A stretch of 31,679 nt of DNA from JAGWRA01 sp035534615 (GTDB lineage: Bacteria > Acidobacteriota > Vicinamibacteria > Vicinamibacterales > CAVVIG01), in the NCBI GenBank assembly GCA_035534615.1, contig DATLRO010000110.1:1-31679 (forward strand), in the 5' to 3' direction. The translations under genes were made by a program, and so were the position numbers. The notes under the pieces were generated by a model that did not search any database, had not been told where the DNA came from, and worked only from the letters and a program-made list of their open reading frames with translations. This document shows, in pieces, positions 1-7,344 of this stretch (its first letter is position 1; every line of letters begins with the position of its first letter).

Positions 1-1
1 G

Positions 2-94
2 TATGCTGACATGCCCACGCTGGTCAATGCCCTGCGGGCTCGCGACCGCCAGCTGGGACTCCTCAAGCCTGAGGACGATCGGCAGGTCGCGTAG
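2..94 (+). CDS. C-terminal end of an unidentified protein (cut by window start)
   Basis: An open frame enters from the left edge and ends at TAG 92-94, giving about 30 residues (…MPTLVNALRARDRQL…RQVA). The stretch is helical and charged, with no motif I recognise. The frame has the same strong G/C third-position bias as the other genes here, which is the main reason to think it is coding. It is followed by about 80 bases with no gene. Family unknown; the upstream sequence would be needed to name it. Confidence 0.4.
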   Translation, partial: YADMPTLVNALRARDRQLGLLKPEDDRQVA

Positions 95-176
95 TCGTCA
101 TCGAGCCGTCGCTGAATTTCAACAACGAACGGGACATCCCCGCGTGGGTTTGCGAATGAGATAATTGCCTTGATCT

Positions 177-416
177 CTACTGTCCTTTCCGCCAGCGCGC
201 CAAAACCGCTTTCCGGGCAATGGCGGATCGCTGTTCGGCCGACAGTGCCTTCGCGCGGGCCTTTCCGCCCTTGGACGCCCCGAGCTTCGCCAGGGCGACC
301 GCGTGCGGGTTACGGGTATCGGGAACCTTGAGCGCGTCTCCGGTGGCCTCCTGCACGATTTGGAAGGCGCGGGCATTAGCGTCGCGGGGACGGCCTTTTC
401 TTGCGCGAGTAGGCAT
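177..416 (-). CDS. Small basic conserved-type protein (79 aa), function unknown
   Basis: A 79-residue, strongly basic protein starting at ATG 414-416. Its second half contains SKGGKARAKALSAEQ followed by IARKAVLARW. That pattern (a Gly/Lys/Ala-rich stretch, then LS-x-E-x-R-x-x-IARKA-x-x-ARW) recurs in many small bacterial proteins of unknown function; I recognise the pattern but no assigned role. No signal peptide or membrane segment is visible. No good Shine-Dalgarno lies before the ATG. A nucleic-acid-binding role would fit the charge but is inference. It stands alone, opposite in direction to the ribosomal protein genes that follow. Confidence 0.6.
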   Translation of the reverse strand: MPTRARKGRPRDANARAFQIVQEATGDALKVPDTRNPHAVALAKLGASKGGKARAKALSAEQRSAIARKAVLARWRKGQ

Positions 417-496
417 ATGCTATTGTCGCACGGGGCCTTGGGCTCAACAAAATGCAGTCATTTGAAACTAGACCACTACCGCCTGACCCCTAAGCC

Positions 497-526
497 TTTA
501 CAGTTGAGCCTGTTGCGTGCTACACT
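497..526 (+). promoter_or_regulatory. Probable sigma-70-type promoter of rplU-rpmA
   Basis: TTTACA (497-502), an 18-base spacer and TACACT (521-526) lie about 70 bases before the L21 start. This is the only AT-richer patch between the basic-protein gene and rplU. Assigned from sequence match and position only. Confidence 0.45.
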
Positions 527-595
527 AGCGCCTTTGTGCGGCTCCGAGAGGCCCGTCGCATGGCCTCCGGGAGCGCGGCAGACGGAGTGACTCCC

Positions 596-913
596 GTGTT
601 TGCAATCATTCAGACTGGCGGGCGGCAGCATCGGGTGGAGCCCGGCGCGGTCGTCACGATCGACCACCGTCCCGGCTCGCAGGCCGGCGACGCCGTCACG
701 TTCGACGAAATTCTCCTGATCGGCCGGGACGATGGCGAGGTGCTCGCGGGCGCCCCGTTCGTCGCCAGCGCCCGGGTGACCGGCGTGGTCGACGGCGAGG
801 CGCGCGGCCCGAAGATCCGCGTCTTCAAGAAGAAGCGCCGCAAGGGCATGCGCCGGACCAAGGGACACCGTTCGATCCTGACCCGCGTGCGGGTCACCGA
901 CATTGTCGCGTAA
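596..913 (+). CDS. rplU: 50S ribosomal protein L21
   Basis: Ribosomal protein L21, a 23S rRNA-binding component of the large subunit. The 105-residue product opens with FAIIQTGGRQHRV, matching the family's usual YAVIxTGGKQYRV opening, and contains the basic KKKRRKGMRRTKGHR segment near residues 81-95 that corresponds to the KRRKxxxxxxGHRQ rRNA-contact region. Length agrees with the usual ~103 residues. I chose GTG 596 because it puts the conserved start at residue 1 and has CGGAG (583-587) 8 bases upstream; an open frame reaching back to 536 would add an unrelated 20-residue leader. rpmA follows after 20 bases, the standard L21-L27 pair. Confidence 0.95.
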   Translation: MFAIIQTGGRQHRVEPGAVVTIDHRPGSQAGDAVTFDEILLIGRDDGEVLAGAPFVASARVTGVVDGEARGPKIRVFKKKRRKGMRRTKGHRSILTRVRVTDIVA

Positions 914-933
914 GCGCGCAAGCAGGTAGCGTC

Positions 934-1191
934 ATGGCACACAAGAAGGGGCAGGGCAGTTCGCGCAACGGCCGCGACTCCAACTCGCAGCGGCTGGGTG
1001 TCAAGCGGTTCGACGGCAACATCGTGACCGGCGGATCGATCCTCGTCCGCCAGCGCGGCCGTCGCTTCCGGCCCGGCCTCAACGTCGGTCTGGGCAAGGA
1101 CGACACACTGTTCGCCAAGATCGGGGGGCGCGTCCGGTTCGAAGACCACGGGGCGCACGGGCGCCTGATCAGCGTCCTGCCGGTCGAGTAG
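934..1191 (+). CDS. rpmA: 50S ribosomal protein L27
   Basis: Ribosomal protein L27, whose N-terminal tail reaches the peptidyl-transferase centre. The 85-residue product begins MAHKKGQGSSRNGRDS and continues with RLGVKRFDG, the family signature, at its usual length. The N-terminus directly exposes AHKKG, with no cleavable extension of the kind found in Firmicutes. The ATG has an AGCAGGTAG ribosome site just upstream. It forms an operon with rplU; the usual partner obg comes next, but only after an unusual 189-base gap carrying a dispersed palindrome. Confidence 0.95.
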   Translation: MAHKKGQGSSRNGRDSNSQRLGVKRFDGNIVTGGSILVRQRGRRFRPGLNVGLGKDDTLFAKIGGRVRFEDHGAHGRLISVLPVE

Positions 1192-1347
1192 TTCTCCGGA
1201 CTCCAGACGCAGTACGCAGCGAGCCGTCGAGGCGGATCCGGCCAGGTTCCCAGGCGCGTCCCCGAGTGGACCGGGCGCAGCCCGGCGGCGCGGACCGCGC
1301 GCCCGCGAGCGGAACGGAGCGAGCCGCGCGAGGCGAGCGAGTGCAGT

Positions 1348-1373
1348 GAGCCGGGGTTCGGGGCGGAGCCCCG
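1348..1373. repeat. Dispersed GC palindrome, copy 1, in the rpmA-obg gap
   Basis: These 26 bases are identical to those at 11831-11856. The core GGGGC-GGA-GCCCC forms a perfect five-pair hairpin. The whole gap 1192-1380 has no gene and is built of short G/C-rich near-palindromes such as GGGCGCAGCCC and alternating GCGAGC/GAGCGA units. The copy ends seven bases before the obg ATG, so obg has no visible Shine-Dalgarno. It looks like a small non-autonomous (REP/MITE-like) element dropped into the operon; no terminal duplication was identified. Confidence 0.75.
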
Positions 1374-1380
1374 TCCAAGA

Positions 1381-2436
1381 ATGTTCGTCGACGAGGTGGA
1401 CATCGAAGTGACCGCCGGCCACGGCGGTCGAGGCTGCCTCAGCTTCCGCCGGGAGAAGTTCGTCCCGCGCGGCGGCCCGAGCGGCGGCGATGGCGGCCAT
1501 GGCGGCTCGATCTTCATCGTCGCCAGCCCTCATCTCAACACCCTCGTCAACTTCCGCTTCCATCCCGAATTTCACGCGCCGCGCGGACAGCACGGCGAAG
1601 GGTCGAACCGCACCGGCCGCACGGGCGTCGACCTGGAACTCCAGGTGCCGGCCGGCACGTTCGTCTACGAGAAGCAGGCGGACGGCACGCTGATCCCGCT
1701 GGCCGATCTGACGGAAGCCGACCAGCGCGTCCTGGTCGCCCGCGGCGGCCGCGGCGGCTGGGGCAACGCCCGGTTCGCGACCTCCACCAACCGGGCCCCG
1801 AGACGGGTCGAGCCGGGCGAGCCGGGCGAAGCCAGGGTGCTCCGCCTGCAGCTGAAGCTGCTGGCCGACGTCGGGCTCGTCGGCTTCCCCAATGCCGGCA
1901 AGTCCACGCTGATCGCCAGGATTTCGGCGGCCCGGCCCAAGATTGCCGACTACCCGTTCACGACGCTCACGCCGAATCTCGGCGTCGTCCGGATGGACGA
2001 GGAACGCAGCTTCGTCGTCGCCGACGTGCCCGGCCTGATCGAAGGCGCGCATGCGGGCCACGGTCTCGGCCATCAGTTCCTGCGGCACCTCGAGCGGACG
2101 AAGGTCCTGGTTCACCTGGTCGACGTCTCCGGCATGTCCGGCCGCGATCCGGTCGCCGACTTCGACACGGTCCGGCAGGAACTGGCGCTGTTCCAGCCGG
2201 CTCTGGCCGCCAAGCCGCAGTTCGCCGTGGCCAACAAGATCGACGCGCTGGACGATCCGGCGCGCGCCGACCGGCTGGAAGCGCGGGCTCGCGAGCTCGA
2301 GATGCCCTACTTCCGGATCTCCGGCGTGACCGGCGAGGGGGTCGGTGCGCTGCTGGAGGCGGTGTGGCACCGGCTGGCGGACGAGCGCCAGCGGGCGCCG
2401 GAACCGGCCGTTTCCCTGGAGGATGACGACGAATGA
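1381..2436 (+). CDS. obg: Obg family GTPase (CgtA)
   Basis: Essential ribosome-associated GTPase acting in large-subunit maturation and stress control. The 351-residue product has the glycine-rich Obg fold (about residues 1-158, with GGRGC, GGPSGGDGGHGGS and GRGGRGGWGN), then the G domain: G1 GFPNAGKST (168-176), G3 DVPGLIEGAH, G4 NKID and a final SGVTGEG. It stops soon after the G domain and therefore lacks the C-terminal OCT domain some homologues carry. ATG 1381 gives the usual FVDEV start. No ribosome site is seen because the dispersed repeat abuts the start. The stop codon overlaps the nadD start (ATGA), so nadD is translationally coupled. Confidence 0.95.
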   Translation: MFVDEVDIEVTAGHGGRGCLSFRREKFVPRGGPSGGDGGHGGSIFIVASPHLNTLVNFRFHPEFHAPRGQHGEGSNRTGRTGVDLELQVPAGTFVYEKQADGTLIPLADLTEADQRVLVARGGRGGWGNARFATSTNRAPRRVEPGEPGEARVLRLQLKLLADVGLVGFPNAGKSTLIARISAARPKIADYPFTTLTPNLGVVRMDEERSFVVADVPGLIEGAHAGHGLGHQFLRHLERTKVLVHLVDVSGMSGRDPVADFDTVRQELALFQPALAAKPQFAVANKIDALDDPARADRLEARARELEMPYFRISGVTGEGVGALLEAVWHRLADERQRAPEPAVSLEDDDE

Positions 2437-3128
2437 GCCATCGCCTCGGCATCCTCGGCGGCACGTTCGACCCGATCCATGTCGGCCACCTGGCGGTGGC
2501 CGAGGCCGCGCGACGCGCCCTGCAGCTGGATCGGATCCTCATCATCCCGTCGCACACCCCGCCGCACCGGACGCCGGAGCCGGGCGCCTCGGCGTATCAT
2601 CGCTTCGCGATGGCGGCGATCGCCATCGCGGACGAGAGCGGCTGCCTCGTGTCCGACATGGAGCTGGCGGCCGGCGGCGTGTCGTACACGTCGCGCACGC
2701 TGGCGCGACTGCACGAGCAGGGACACCCGCGCGGGCAGCTGTACTTCCTGACCGGCGCCGACGCCTTCGGCGAGATCGCGACGTGGAAGAACTACCCGGC
2801 GCTGCTCGACCAGGCGCACTTCGCGGTCGTTTCGCGGCCGGGCTGTTCCGTGGAGGACCTCCGGCGGCGGCTTCCCGATCTCGCCGGCCGGATGATCGAC
2901 GCGCTGGGCGAACCGCTCCACCCGCCGGCGGGAGGTGGCACGGCGATTTTTCTGATCGATGCGGCGACGCCGGACGTGTCAGGTACGGCCATCCGCACGC
3001 GCGCGGCGGCCTCCGAATCGCTGTCCGGCCTCGTCACCCCGGGCGTGGAGGCCCACATCCGGCGTCATCACCTCTACACGACGGCAGCCGACCTCGCGCT
3101 CCGGCCGGCAGGCAGGTTGCATGACTAA
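2433..3128 (+). CDS. nadD: Nicotinate-nucleotide adenylyltransferase
   Basis: NadD transfers AMP from ATP to nicotinate mononucleotide to make deamido-NAD in NAD synthesis. The 231-residue protein opens with GILGGTFDPIHVGHL, the nucleotidyltransferase signature with the HxGH motif, and ends with a SGTAIR segment corresponding to the family's ISSTxIR nucleotide-binding motif. Length is typical. The start overlaps the obg stop by four bases and the stop overlaps the rsfS start by eight bases, so obg, nadD and rsfS read as one coupled unit, an arrangement common in many bacteria. Confidence 0.94.
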   Translation: MSHRLGILGGTFDPIHVGHLAVAEAARRALQLDRILIIPSHTPPHRTPEPGASAYHRFAMAAIAIADESGCLVSDMELAAGGVSYTSRTLARLHEQGHPRGQLYFLTGADAFGEIATWKNYPALLDQAHFAVVSRPGCSVEDLRRRLPDLAGRMIDALGEPLHPPAGGGTAIFLIDAATPDVSGTAIRTRAAASESLSGLVTPGVEAHIRRHHLYTTAADLALRPAGRLHD

Positions 3129-3543
3129 GACACGAACGCCTCGATCGAGCGGACCGGCCGGCCGGCTGCCGAAGGACGTGCAGCTCGCGGTGCAGGCGGC
3201 GGCGGACAAGAAGGCCGAGGACATCATCGTCCTCGATCTGCGGAAGGCCGCCGGCTTCACCGACTACTTCGTGATCGCCTCAGGGCAGAGTACCCGGCAG
3301 ATCCGGGCGATCGCCGACGCCGTGACCGAGCAGCTCAAGGCCGCCAAGGTCAGGCCGTCCCACATCGAGGGCTACGAGCGGTCGGAATGGGTGCTGATCG
3401 ACTGCTTCGACTTCATCGTGCACGTCTTCAGCCGCGAGGCGCGGGCCTTCTATGGCCTCGAGCGCCTCTGGGGCAGTGCCGAGCGGATCGAACCGACCCT
3501 CGCCGCGCCCCGTCCCGCCTCCCGCGCCTCCAGCCGTTCCTGA
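3121..3543 (+). CDS. rsfS: Ribosomal silencing factor RsfS (Iojap family)
   Basis: RsfS binds L14 and blocks subunit joining when nutrients are scarce. The 140-residue product holds the family core: KKAEDIIVLDLRKAAGFTDYFVIASG, then TRQIRAIADAV and a WVLIDCFDFIVHVFSREARAFYGLERLW segment. ATG 3121 lies within the nadD end (eight-base overlap), and a plausible N-terminus follows; the frame stays open further upstream but that part is nadD read in another frame. A Pro/Ala/Ser-rich tail of about 20 residues follows the domain. nadD-rsfS adjacency is widespread and supports the call. Confidence 0.94.
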   Translation: MTKTRTPRSSGPAGRLPKDVQLAVQAAADKKAEDIIVLDLRKAAGFTDYFVIASGQSTRQIRAIADAVTEQLKAAKVRPSHIEGYERSEWVLIDCFDFIVHVFSREARAFYGLERLWGSAERIEPTLAAPRPASRASSRS

Positions 3544-3588
3544 CGGCCGCCCTCGTCCCGTCCTGGCGGCCGCCGGCGGCCGGCTGCC

Positions 3589-4380
3589 GTGGTTGAGCGG
3601 TCGGGCCCGCGGCGCCCGCGGCCTCGTCTTCTCTGTGACGCCCTGCTGGCGGTGCTGCTGGCGCCCGCCTGTGCCTGCTGCCGGCGGCCGCTCGATCGGC
3701 CGTCGGACGGCCCTGTCTGCGAGGCCTGCTGGCAGACGATCCGGCCGATCACCCCGCCTGTGTGCGACGCGTGCGGCGACCCGCTGCCGTCCTGGCGGAC
3801 GATCAGCCTGGCCGCCGCGTTCTGCCCGCGCTGCCGCCGCCGGCCGCGCCACGTCGACCGCGGTCGCGCCGTCGGCGAATACGCGGGGGCGCTGCGCGAC
3901 ATCATCCATGCGTTCAAGTACGACGGCCGCCGGTCGATCGGCCGGCGCCTGTCGGCACTGATGCGGGACCGGGGAGCAGACGTGCTGGCCGGCGCGGACT
4001 GTGTCGTCCCCGTGCCGCTCCACCGGCGGCGCCGGCGCCAGCGCGGATTCAACCAGGCGGCCGACCTCGCCGCCGGCCTCGGCCTGCCGGTCCGGACCGT
4101 GCTTCGGCGGGTCCGGGCTACGCCGTCACAGGTGGCACTGCCGGCGGCCCGCCGGCATCAGAACGTGCGGGGAGCGTTCGCGGTGGTCTGGCCGCCGCCG
4201 TGGAGGATCGGCCCGTGGGTCGGGCGGCCGGCGCCGCTGGCCGGCGCCTGCGTGGTGCTGATCGATGATGTGAGCACGACCGGGGCAACGCTCGACGCCT
4301 GCGCGCGAGCCCTCAAGGAGGCGGGGGTCCGCGAGGTCCGGGCGCTCACGGCCGCCCGAGTCGTCGGGCGACGGCCGTGA
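3589..4380 (+). CDS. comF: ComF family phosphoribosyltransferase-like protein
   Basis: ComF/GntX family protein, linked in some bacteria to DNA uptake, though its general role is unclear. The 263-residue product has four CxxC pairs in its first 85 residues (CACC, CEAC, CDAC, CPRC), forming two zinc-ribbon-like knuckles. Then comes the conserved FKYDGRR, a VPVPLHRRRRRQRGFNQA box and a PRTase loop VVLIDDVSTTGATL that would bind a phosphoribosyl ligand. GTG 3589 is the likely start but has no strong ribosome site. The gap to rsfS is 45 bases, so it may share its transcript. Its last 35 bases overlap the end of tmk on the other strand. Confidence 0.9.
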   Translation: MVERSGPRRPRPRLLCDALLAVLLAPACACCRRPLDRPSDGPVCEACWQTIRPITPPVCDACGDPLPSWRTISLAAAFCPRCRRRPRHVDRGRAVGEYAGALRDIIHAFKYDGRRSIGRRLSALMRDRGADVLAGADCVVPVPLHRRRRRQRGFNQAADLAAGLGLPVRTVLRRVRATPSQVALPAARRHQNVRGAFAVVWPPPWRIGPWVGRPAPLAGACVVLIDDVSTTGATLDACARALKEAGVREVRALTAARVVGRRP

Positions 4381-4957
4381 AGATCTCGGCGGCGATCGCC
4401 TCCCGGTCGCGCGCCCCGTCGAGGTGCACCCAGCCGTTCCCGGCGGCGAGCCGATGGTAGCTCTGACGGACTCTCGCGAGCAGATCGAGGTCGCGCTCGT
4501 AGCGGTCGCGTCCGACCGCCTTCCGCCGCACGGCGGTCGCCGGATCGATGTCCAGCAGAATGGTCAGGTCCGGCGGCGGCAGGAACCGCTGAATGTCCAG
4601 CAGCCAGCCGGCGTCGAGCCCCTGGGCCTCGCCGTAGGCCACGCTCGAGGCGACGTAGCGATCGCAGATCAGGATCTCCCCGGCCCCCAGGCCCGCGAGC
4701 AGGTCCGGCTTCCGCTCGTAGCGGTTGGCGACGTACAGCAGCTGCATCACGTCCGGCCCATAGTGCCGGCCGCCCTGGAGCGCCTGCTGCAGCTCGCGGC
4801 CGATGGCGGTCTCGTAATCGGGGAACGACAGCAGGCGGATGCGATGGCCGGCCGCCGTCAGACGATCGTGGAGCAGCCCGGCCTGCGTCTGCTTGCCGCT
4901 CTGGTCCAGCCCTTCGAACGCAAGAAGCACCCCTGCCATCGTCCGTCCGCCCGTCAC
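4346..4957 (-). CDS. tmk: Thymidylate kinase
   Basis: dTMP kinase, which phosphorylates dTMP to dTDP for DNA synthesis. About 203 residues. Visible motifs are the P-loop FEGLDQSGKQTQ, the DRY-type ICDRYVASSVAYGEAQGLD, LTILLDIDPATAVRRK and a lid segment GRDRYE. The P-loop has Gln where most dTMP kinases have Thr or Ser just after the lysine. GTG 4957 overlaps the lysA stop (GTGA), implying coupling; ATG 4939, giving MAGVLLAFEG, is a good alternative start. The 3' end overlaps the converging comF by 35 bases. Confidence 0.92.
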   Translation of the reverse strand: MTGGRTMAGVLLAFEGLDQSGKQTQAGLLHDRLTAAGHRIRLLSFPDYETAIGRELQQALQGGRHYGPDVMQLLYVANRYERKPDLLAGLGAGEILICDRYVASSVAYGEAQGLDAGWLLDIQRFLPPPDLTILLDIDPATAVRRKAVGRDRYERDLDLLARVRQSYHRLAAGNGWVHLDGARDREAIAAEIFTAVARRLGRP

Positions 4958-6195
4958 TGTTCCAGCGAGAGGAGATCGTCGATCGTCTGGCGGCGGCGGA
5001 TGAGGCGCCAGCCGCCGTCGTCCACCATCACCTCCGCAGGCATCGGCCGCCGGAGGTAGTTCGAGGCCATGGCCAGGCCGTAGGCGCCGGTATCGCGGAT
5101 GACGACGAGATCGTCGACCTCGAGCGGCGGCATCATCCGATCGCTGCCGACGACGTCGCTGCTCTCGCAGAGCGGGCCGACGATTTCGTGGGCGACCGGC
5201 GCGGCGTCCTTGGCCCGGAGCGGCTCGATCCGGTGATACGCGCCGTACAGGGCCGGCCGGATCAGCTCCGTCATCCCGGTGTCCAGCACCGCGAACCGGC
5301 GGCCGTGGTTCCGGGTCTTCACGTCGACCACCGTCGCCATCAGGCTGCCGGCCGGCCCGACGATGGCGCGGCCGGGCTCGAGGACGATCGGCAGACCGAG
5401 GGCGCGCAGGGGCGGCAGGAGGGCCGCGGCGTACTCGGCCGGGCCCGGGACCGGGCGGCCGTCGTACGAGATGCCGAGCCCGCCGCCGACGTCGACGTAC
5501 TCGAGCCGGGCGCCGTGGTCGACGAGCGTCCGGGCCACGTCGGCGACCAGCGCCGCCGCGCGGCCGATCGGCCCGGTCTCGGTCATCTGCGATCCGAGAT
5601 GGGAGTGGATGGCCACGAGCGACAGGTGGCGCCAGCGGTCGGGCGCGCGGAACATGGCGAGCGCTTCGTCGACCGGCACGCCGAACTTGTTCTCGTGCAG
5701 GCCGGTGGAAATGTGGGGATGGGTGCCGGCGTCGATGTCCGGATTGATGCGGAGCGCGACGCGGGCCCGTGCGCCCAGGCTCTGCGCCATGCCGTCGATC
5801 CGCGCCAGCTCGCCGGCCGACTCCGCGTTGATGGCCTTCACGCCGAGCGTGATGGCCCGCTCCAGCTCCGCCCGCGTCTTGCCGACGCCGGTGAAGACGA
5901 TCTGCGGGGGCAGGAAACCGGCGCGGAGCGCGACCTCGATTTCCCCGGCCGAGTTGGCGTCGGCGCCGGCGCCGAGCTCCCGGAGCAGCCGGACGATCGC
6001 CAGCGAGGAGTTCGCCTTCAGGGCGTAATGGATCCCGTGCGGGTACGGCCCGAACGAGGCGTCCAGGGCGCGGAAATTCGCCCTGATCAGGGCGGCGCTG
6101 TAGACGTACAGGGGCGTACCGGCCTGAGCCGCGAGGGATGCGAGCGGCAGGCCGTCGCAGACGAATCGGGAATCGTCCCAGTAGAAGCCGGTCAA
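4954..6195 (-). CDS. lysA: Diaminopimelate decarboxylase
   Basis: LysA is a PLP enzyme that decarboxylates meso-diaminopimelate to L-lysine, the last step of the pathway. The 413-residue protein is a fold-type III decarboxylase: HYALKAN contains the PLP lysine (about K60), followed by AIHSHLGSQ, a DVGGGLGISY phosphate-binding loop, EPGRAIVG, and the C-terminal GPLCESSDVVG with the active-site cysteine from the partner subunit. The start at TTG 6195 gives a normal N-terminus but has no clear ribosome site. tmk follows with a GTGA overlap. A perfect hairpin lies in the leader at 6239-6257. Confidence 0.93.
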   Translation of the reverse strand: MTGFYWDDSRFVCDGLPLASLAAQAGTPLYVYSAALIRANFRALDASFGPYPHGIHYALKANSSLAIVRLLRELGAGADANSAGEIEVALRAGFLPPQIVFTGVGKTRAELERAITLGVKAINAESAGELARIDGMAQSLGARARVALRINPDIDAGTHPHISTGLHENKFGVPVDEALAMFRAPDRWRHLSLVAIHSHLGSQMTETGPIGRAAALVADVARTLVDHGARLEYVDVGGGLGISYDGRPVPGPAEYAAALLPPLRALGLPIVLEPGRAIVGPAGSLMATVVDVKTRNHGRRFAVLDTGMTELIRPALYGAYHRIEPLRAKDAAPVAHEIVGPLCESSDVVGSDRMMPPLEVDDLVVIRDTGAYGLAMASNYLRRPMPAEVMVDDGGWRLIRRRQTIDDLLSLEQ

Positions 6196-6238
6196 GCGCG
6201 ATCAGTTCGGGCGGCCGCGGGCGGCGCCGGGGATGGAA

Positions 6239-6257
6239 CGCGGCGCATGCCGCCGCG
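6239..6257 (-). other. Perfect hairpin in the lysA leader
   Basis: CGCGGCG, a five-base loop and CGCCGCG form a perfect seven-pair stem between lysA and the divergent sigma-factor gene. On the minus strand it would be in the lysA 5' leader; TAAGAT (revcomp of ATCTTA near 6267) just upstream could be a -10 box. The conserved core of a lysine riboswitch is not visible, so no regulator is claimed. Confidence 0.4.
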
Positions 6258-6288
6258 TTGCTGTCATCTTACCCGACCGGGCGCCCGT

Positions 6289-6318
6289 TTGACATCGCGA
6301 AAATCGCTTTGCTATGAT
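6289..6318 (+). promoter_or_regulatory. Strong sigma-70-type promoter for the sigma-factor operon
   Basis: TTGACA (6289-6294), an 18-base spacer and TATGAT (6313-6318) stand 37 bases before the ATG of the ECF sigma gene. The -35 box is a perfect consensus and the -10 box has five of six bases. This is the best promoter match in the window and suggests the sigma gene is transcribed by the housekeeping polymerase rather than only by itself. Confidence 0.7.
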
Positions 6319-6354
6319 GCGACGCACCCGCCGTTCTGTTCCAATTTCCCTGGC

Positions 6355-6996
6355 ATGTCTGCCGATTTGCCGGCCACCCAGCCGACCGCCGTCGACACGC
6401 TGATTCAGCGCTGCCTCCACGGCGACCAGGCGGCGTGGAACGACATCGTCCGGCTGTACTGGCGCAAGGTCTTCAACGTCGCCTACAAGTTCGTCGGGAA
6501 GCACGACGAGGCCGAGGACCTCACGCAGGACATCTTCCTGAAGGTCTTCCGCTCGCTCGGCACCTTCGATCGCCGGGCGAACTTCCAGACCTGGCTGATC
6601 AGCGTCAGCCGGAACCTCTGCATCGACCACTACCGGAGCGTCCGCAAGGAGCGCGAAACGATCGATCGGGGGGTGGACGCCGCCGAGCTGTCGCCGGTGT
6701 CGGTCGAGACCAGCCCGTACGCCGCGGTCGAACAGCAGGACCGCGTGGCGCTGCTCCGCGTGGCGCTCCAGGCGCTGCCGGAGACGCTGCGGACGGCGGT
6801 CGTCATGCGGGACATCCAGGAGCTCTCCTATCAGGAGATCGCCGAACGGCTGGCCCTGCCGGAAGGCACGGTCAAGTCGCGCATCAACCGGGGACGGGGG
6901 GAGCTGGCCAGCCAGATCCGGCGCCTGCGCGTCGCGACGGGCGACCTGGACGCCAGCCACGGCTCCGGCCCCACCGAGGCCAAGGAATCGGAGTGA
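6355..6996 (+). CDS. ECF-type RNA polymerase sigma factor
   Basis: A 213-residue sigma-70 family protein of the ECF type, with only regions 2 and 4. Region 2 (about residues 20-95) shows the AEDLTQDIFLKVFRSL motif and WLISVSRNLCIDHYRS, the -10-recognising helix. Region 4 (about 140-195) shows LPETLRTAVVMRD, LSYQEIAERLALPEGTVKSRINRGR, the helix-turn-helix for the -35 box. ATG 6355 begins just before region 2, 37 bases from the promoter; the frame stays open further upstream through antisense lysA, which is not coding. It forms an operon with a STAS protein four bases downstream. No zinc-binding anti-sigma factor lies beside it, unlike many ECF genes. Confidence 0.9.
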   Translation: MSADLPATQPTAVDTLIQRCLHGDQAAWNDIVRLYWRKVFNVAYKFVGKHDEAEDLTQDIFLKVFRSLGTFDRRANFQTWLISVSRNLCIDHYRSVRKERETIDRGVDAAELSPVSVETSPYAAVEQQDRVALLRVALQALPETLRTAVVMRDIQELSYQEIAERLALPEGTVKSRINRGRGELASQIRRLRVATGDLDASHGSGPTEAKESE

Positions 6997-7000
6997 GTCG

Positions 7001-7342
7001 ATGAACCTGACAACCGACGAGAGCGGCGGCGTGTCCATCATCCGGGTGGGCGAGGCGCGTCTGATGTATCCCCTGCTGTCGGAGTTCGCCACCACCGTCG
7101 CCCGCCTGCTGGCGACGGGGCACCGGCAGATCCTGATCGACCTGTCGACGGTCACCTACGTCGACAGCGCCACGATCGGGTGCCTGATGGATCTGTACCG
7201 CCAGGCGACCGCGGTGGGTGGCCGCCTGAAGCTGTCCGGCGTCCAGAAGCGGGTCGAGACGATGCTGACGCTCACGGGCGCGCAGAATTTTCTGGAGATC
7301 CACCACGACGAGCCGGGCGCCGTCAGGAGCTTCGGGGGCTAG
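7001..7342 (+). CDS. STAS-domain (anti-anti-sigma-factor-like) protein
   Basis: A 113-residue single STAS domain of the SpoIIAA/RsbV type. The core IDLSTVTYVDSATIGCLMDLYRQA (residues ~46-69) matches the family's LDLSxVxxIDSxGLGxLLxxY. Ser56 following Asp55 is the expected phosphorylation site by an HPK/RsbW-type kinase. The ATG comes four bases after the sigma-factor stop, with GGAGTGAG as ribosome site, so the two are coupled. In known partner-switching systems such a protein frees a sigma factor by binding its anti-sigma kinase; no kinase is encoded here, so it would have to be elsewhere. It could instead work in a different partner switch. Confidence 0.85.
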   Translation: MNLTTDESGGVSIIRVGEARLMYPLLSEFATTVARLLATGHRQILIDLSTVTYVDSATIGCLMDLYRQATAVGGRLKLSGVQKRVETMLTLTGAQNFLEIHHDEPGAVRSFGG

Positions 7343-7344
7343 TC

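Noticed and set aside
6196..6288. Lysine riboswitch before lysA
   Set aside because: The leader is too short (about 70-90 bases) and has only one simple hairpin; the conserved multi-helix junction of the L box is absent.
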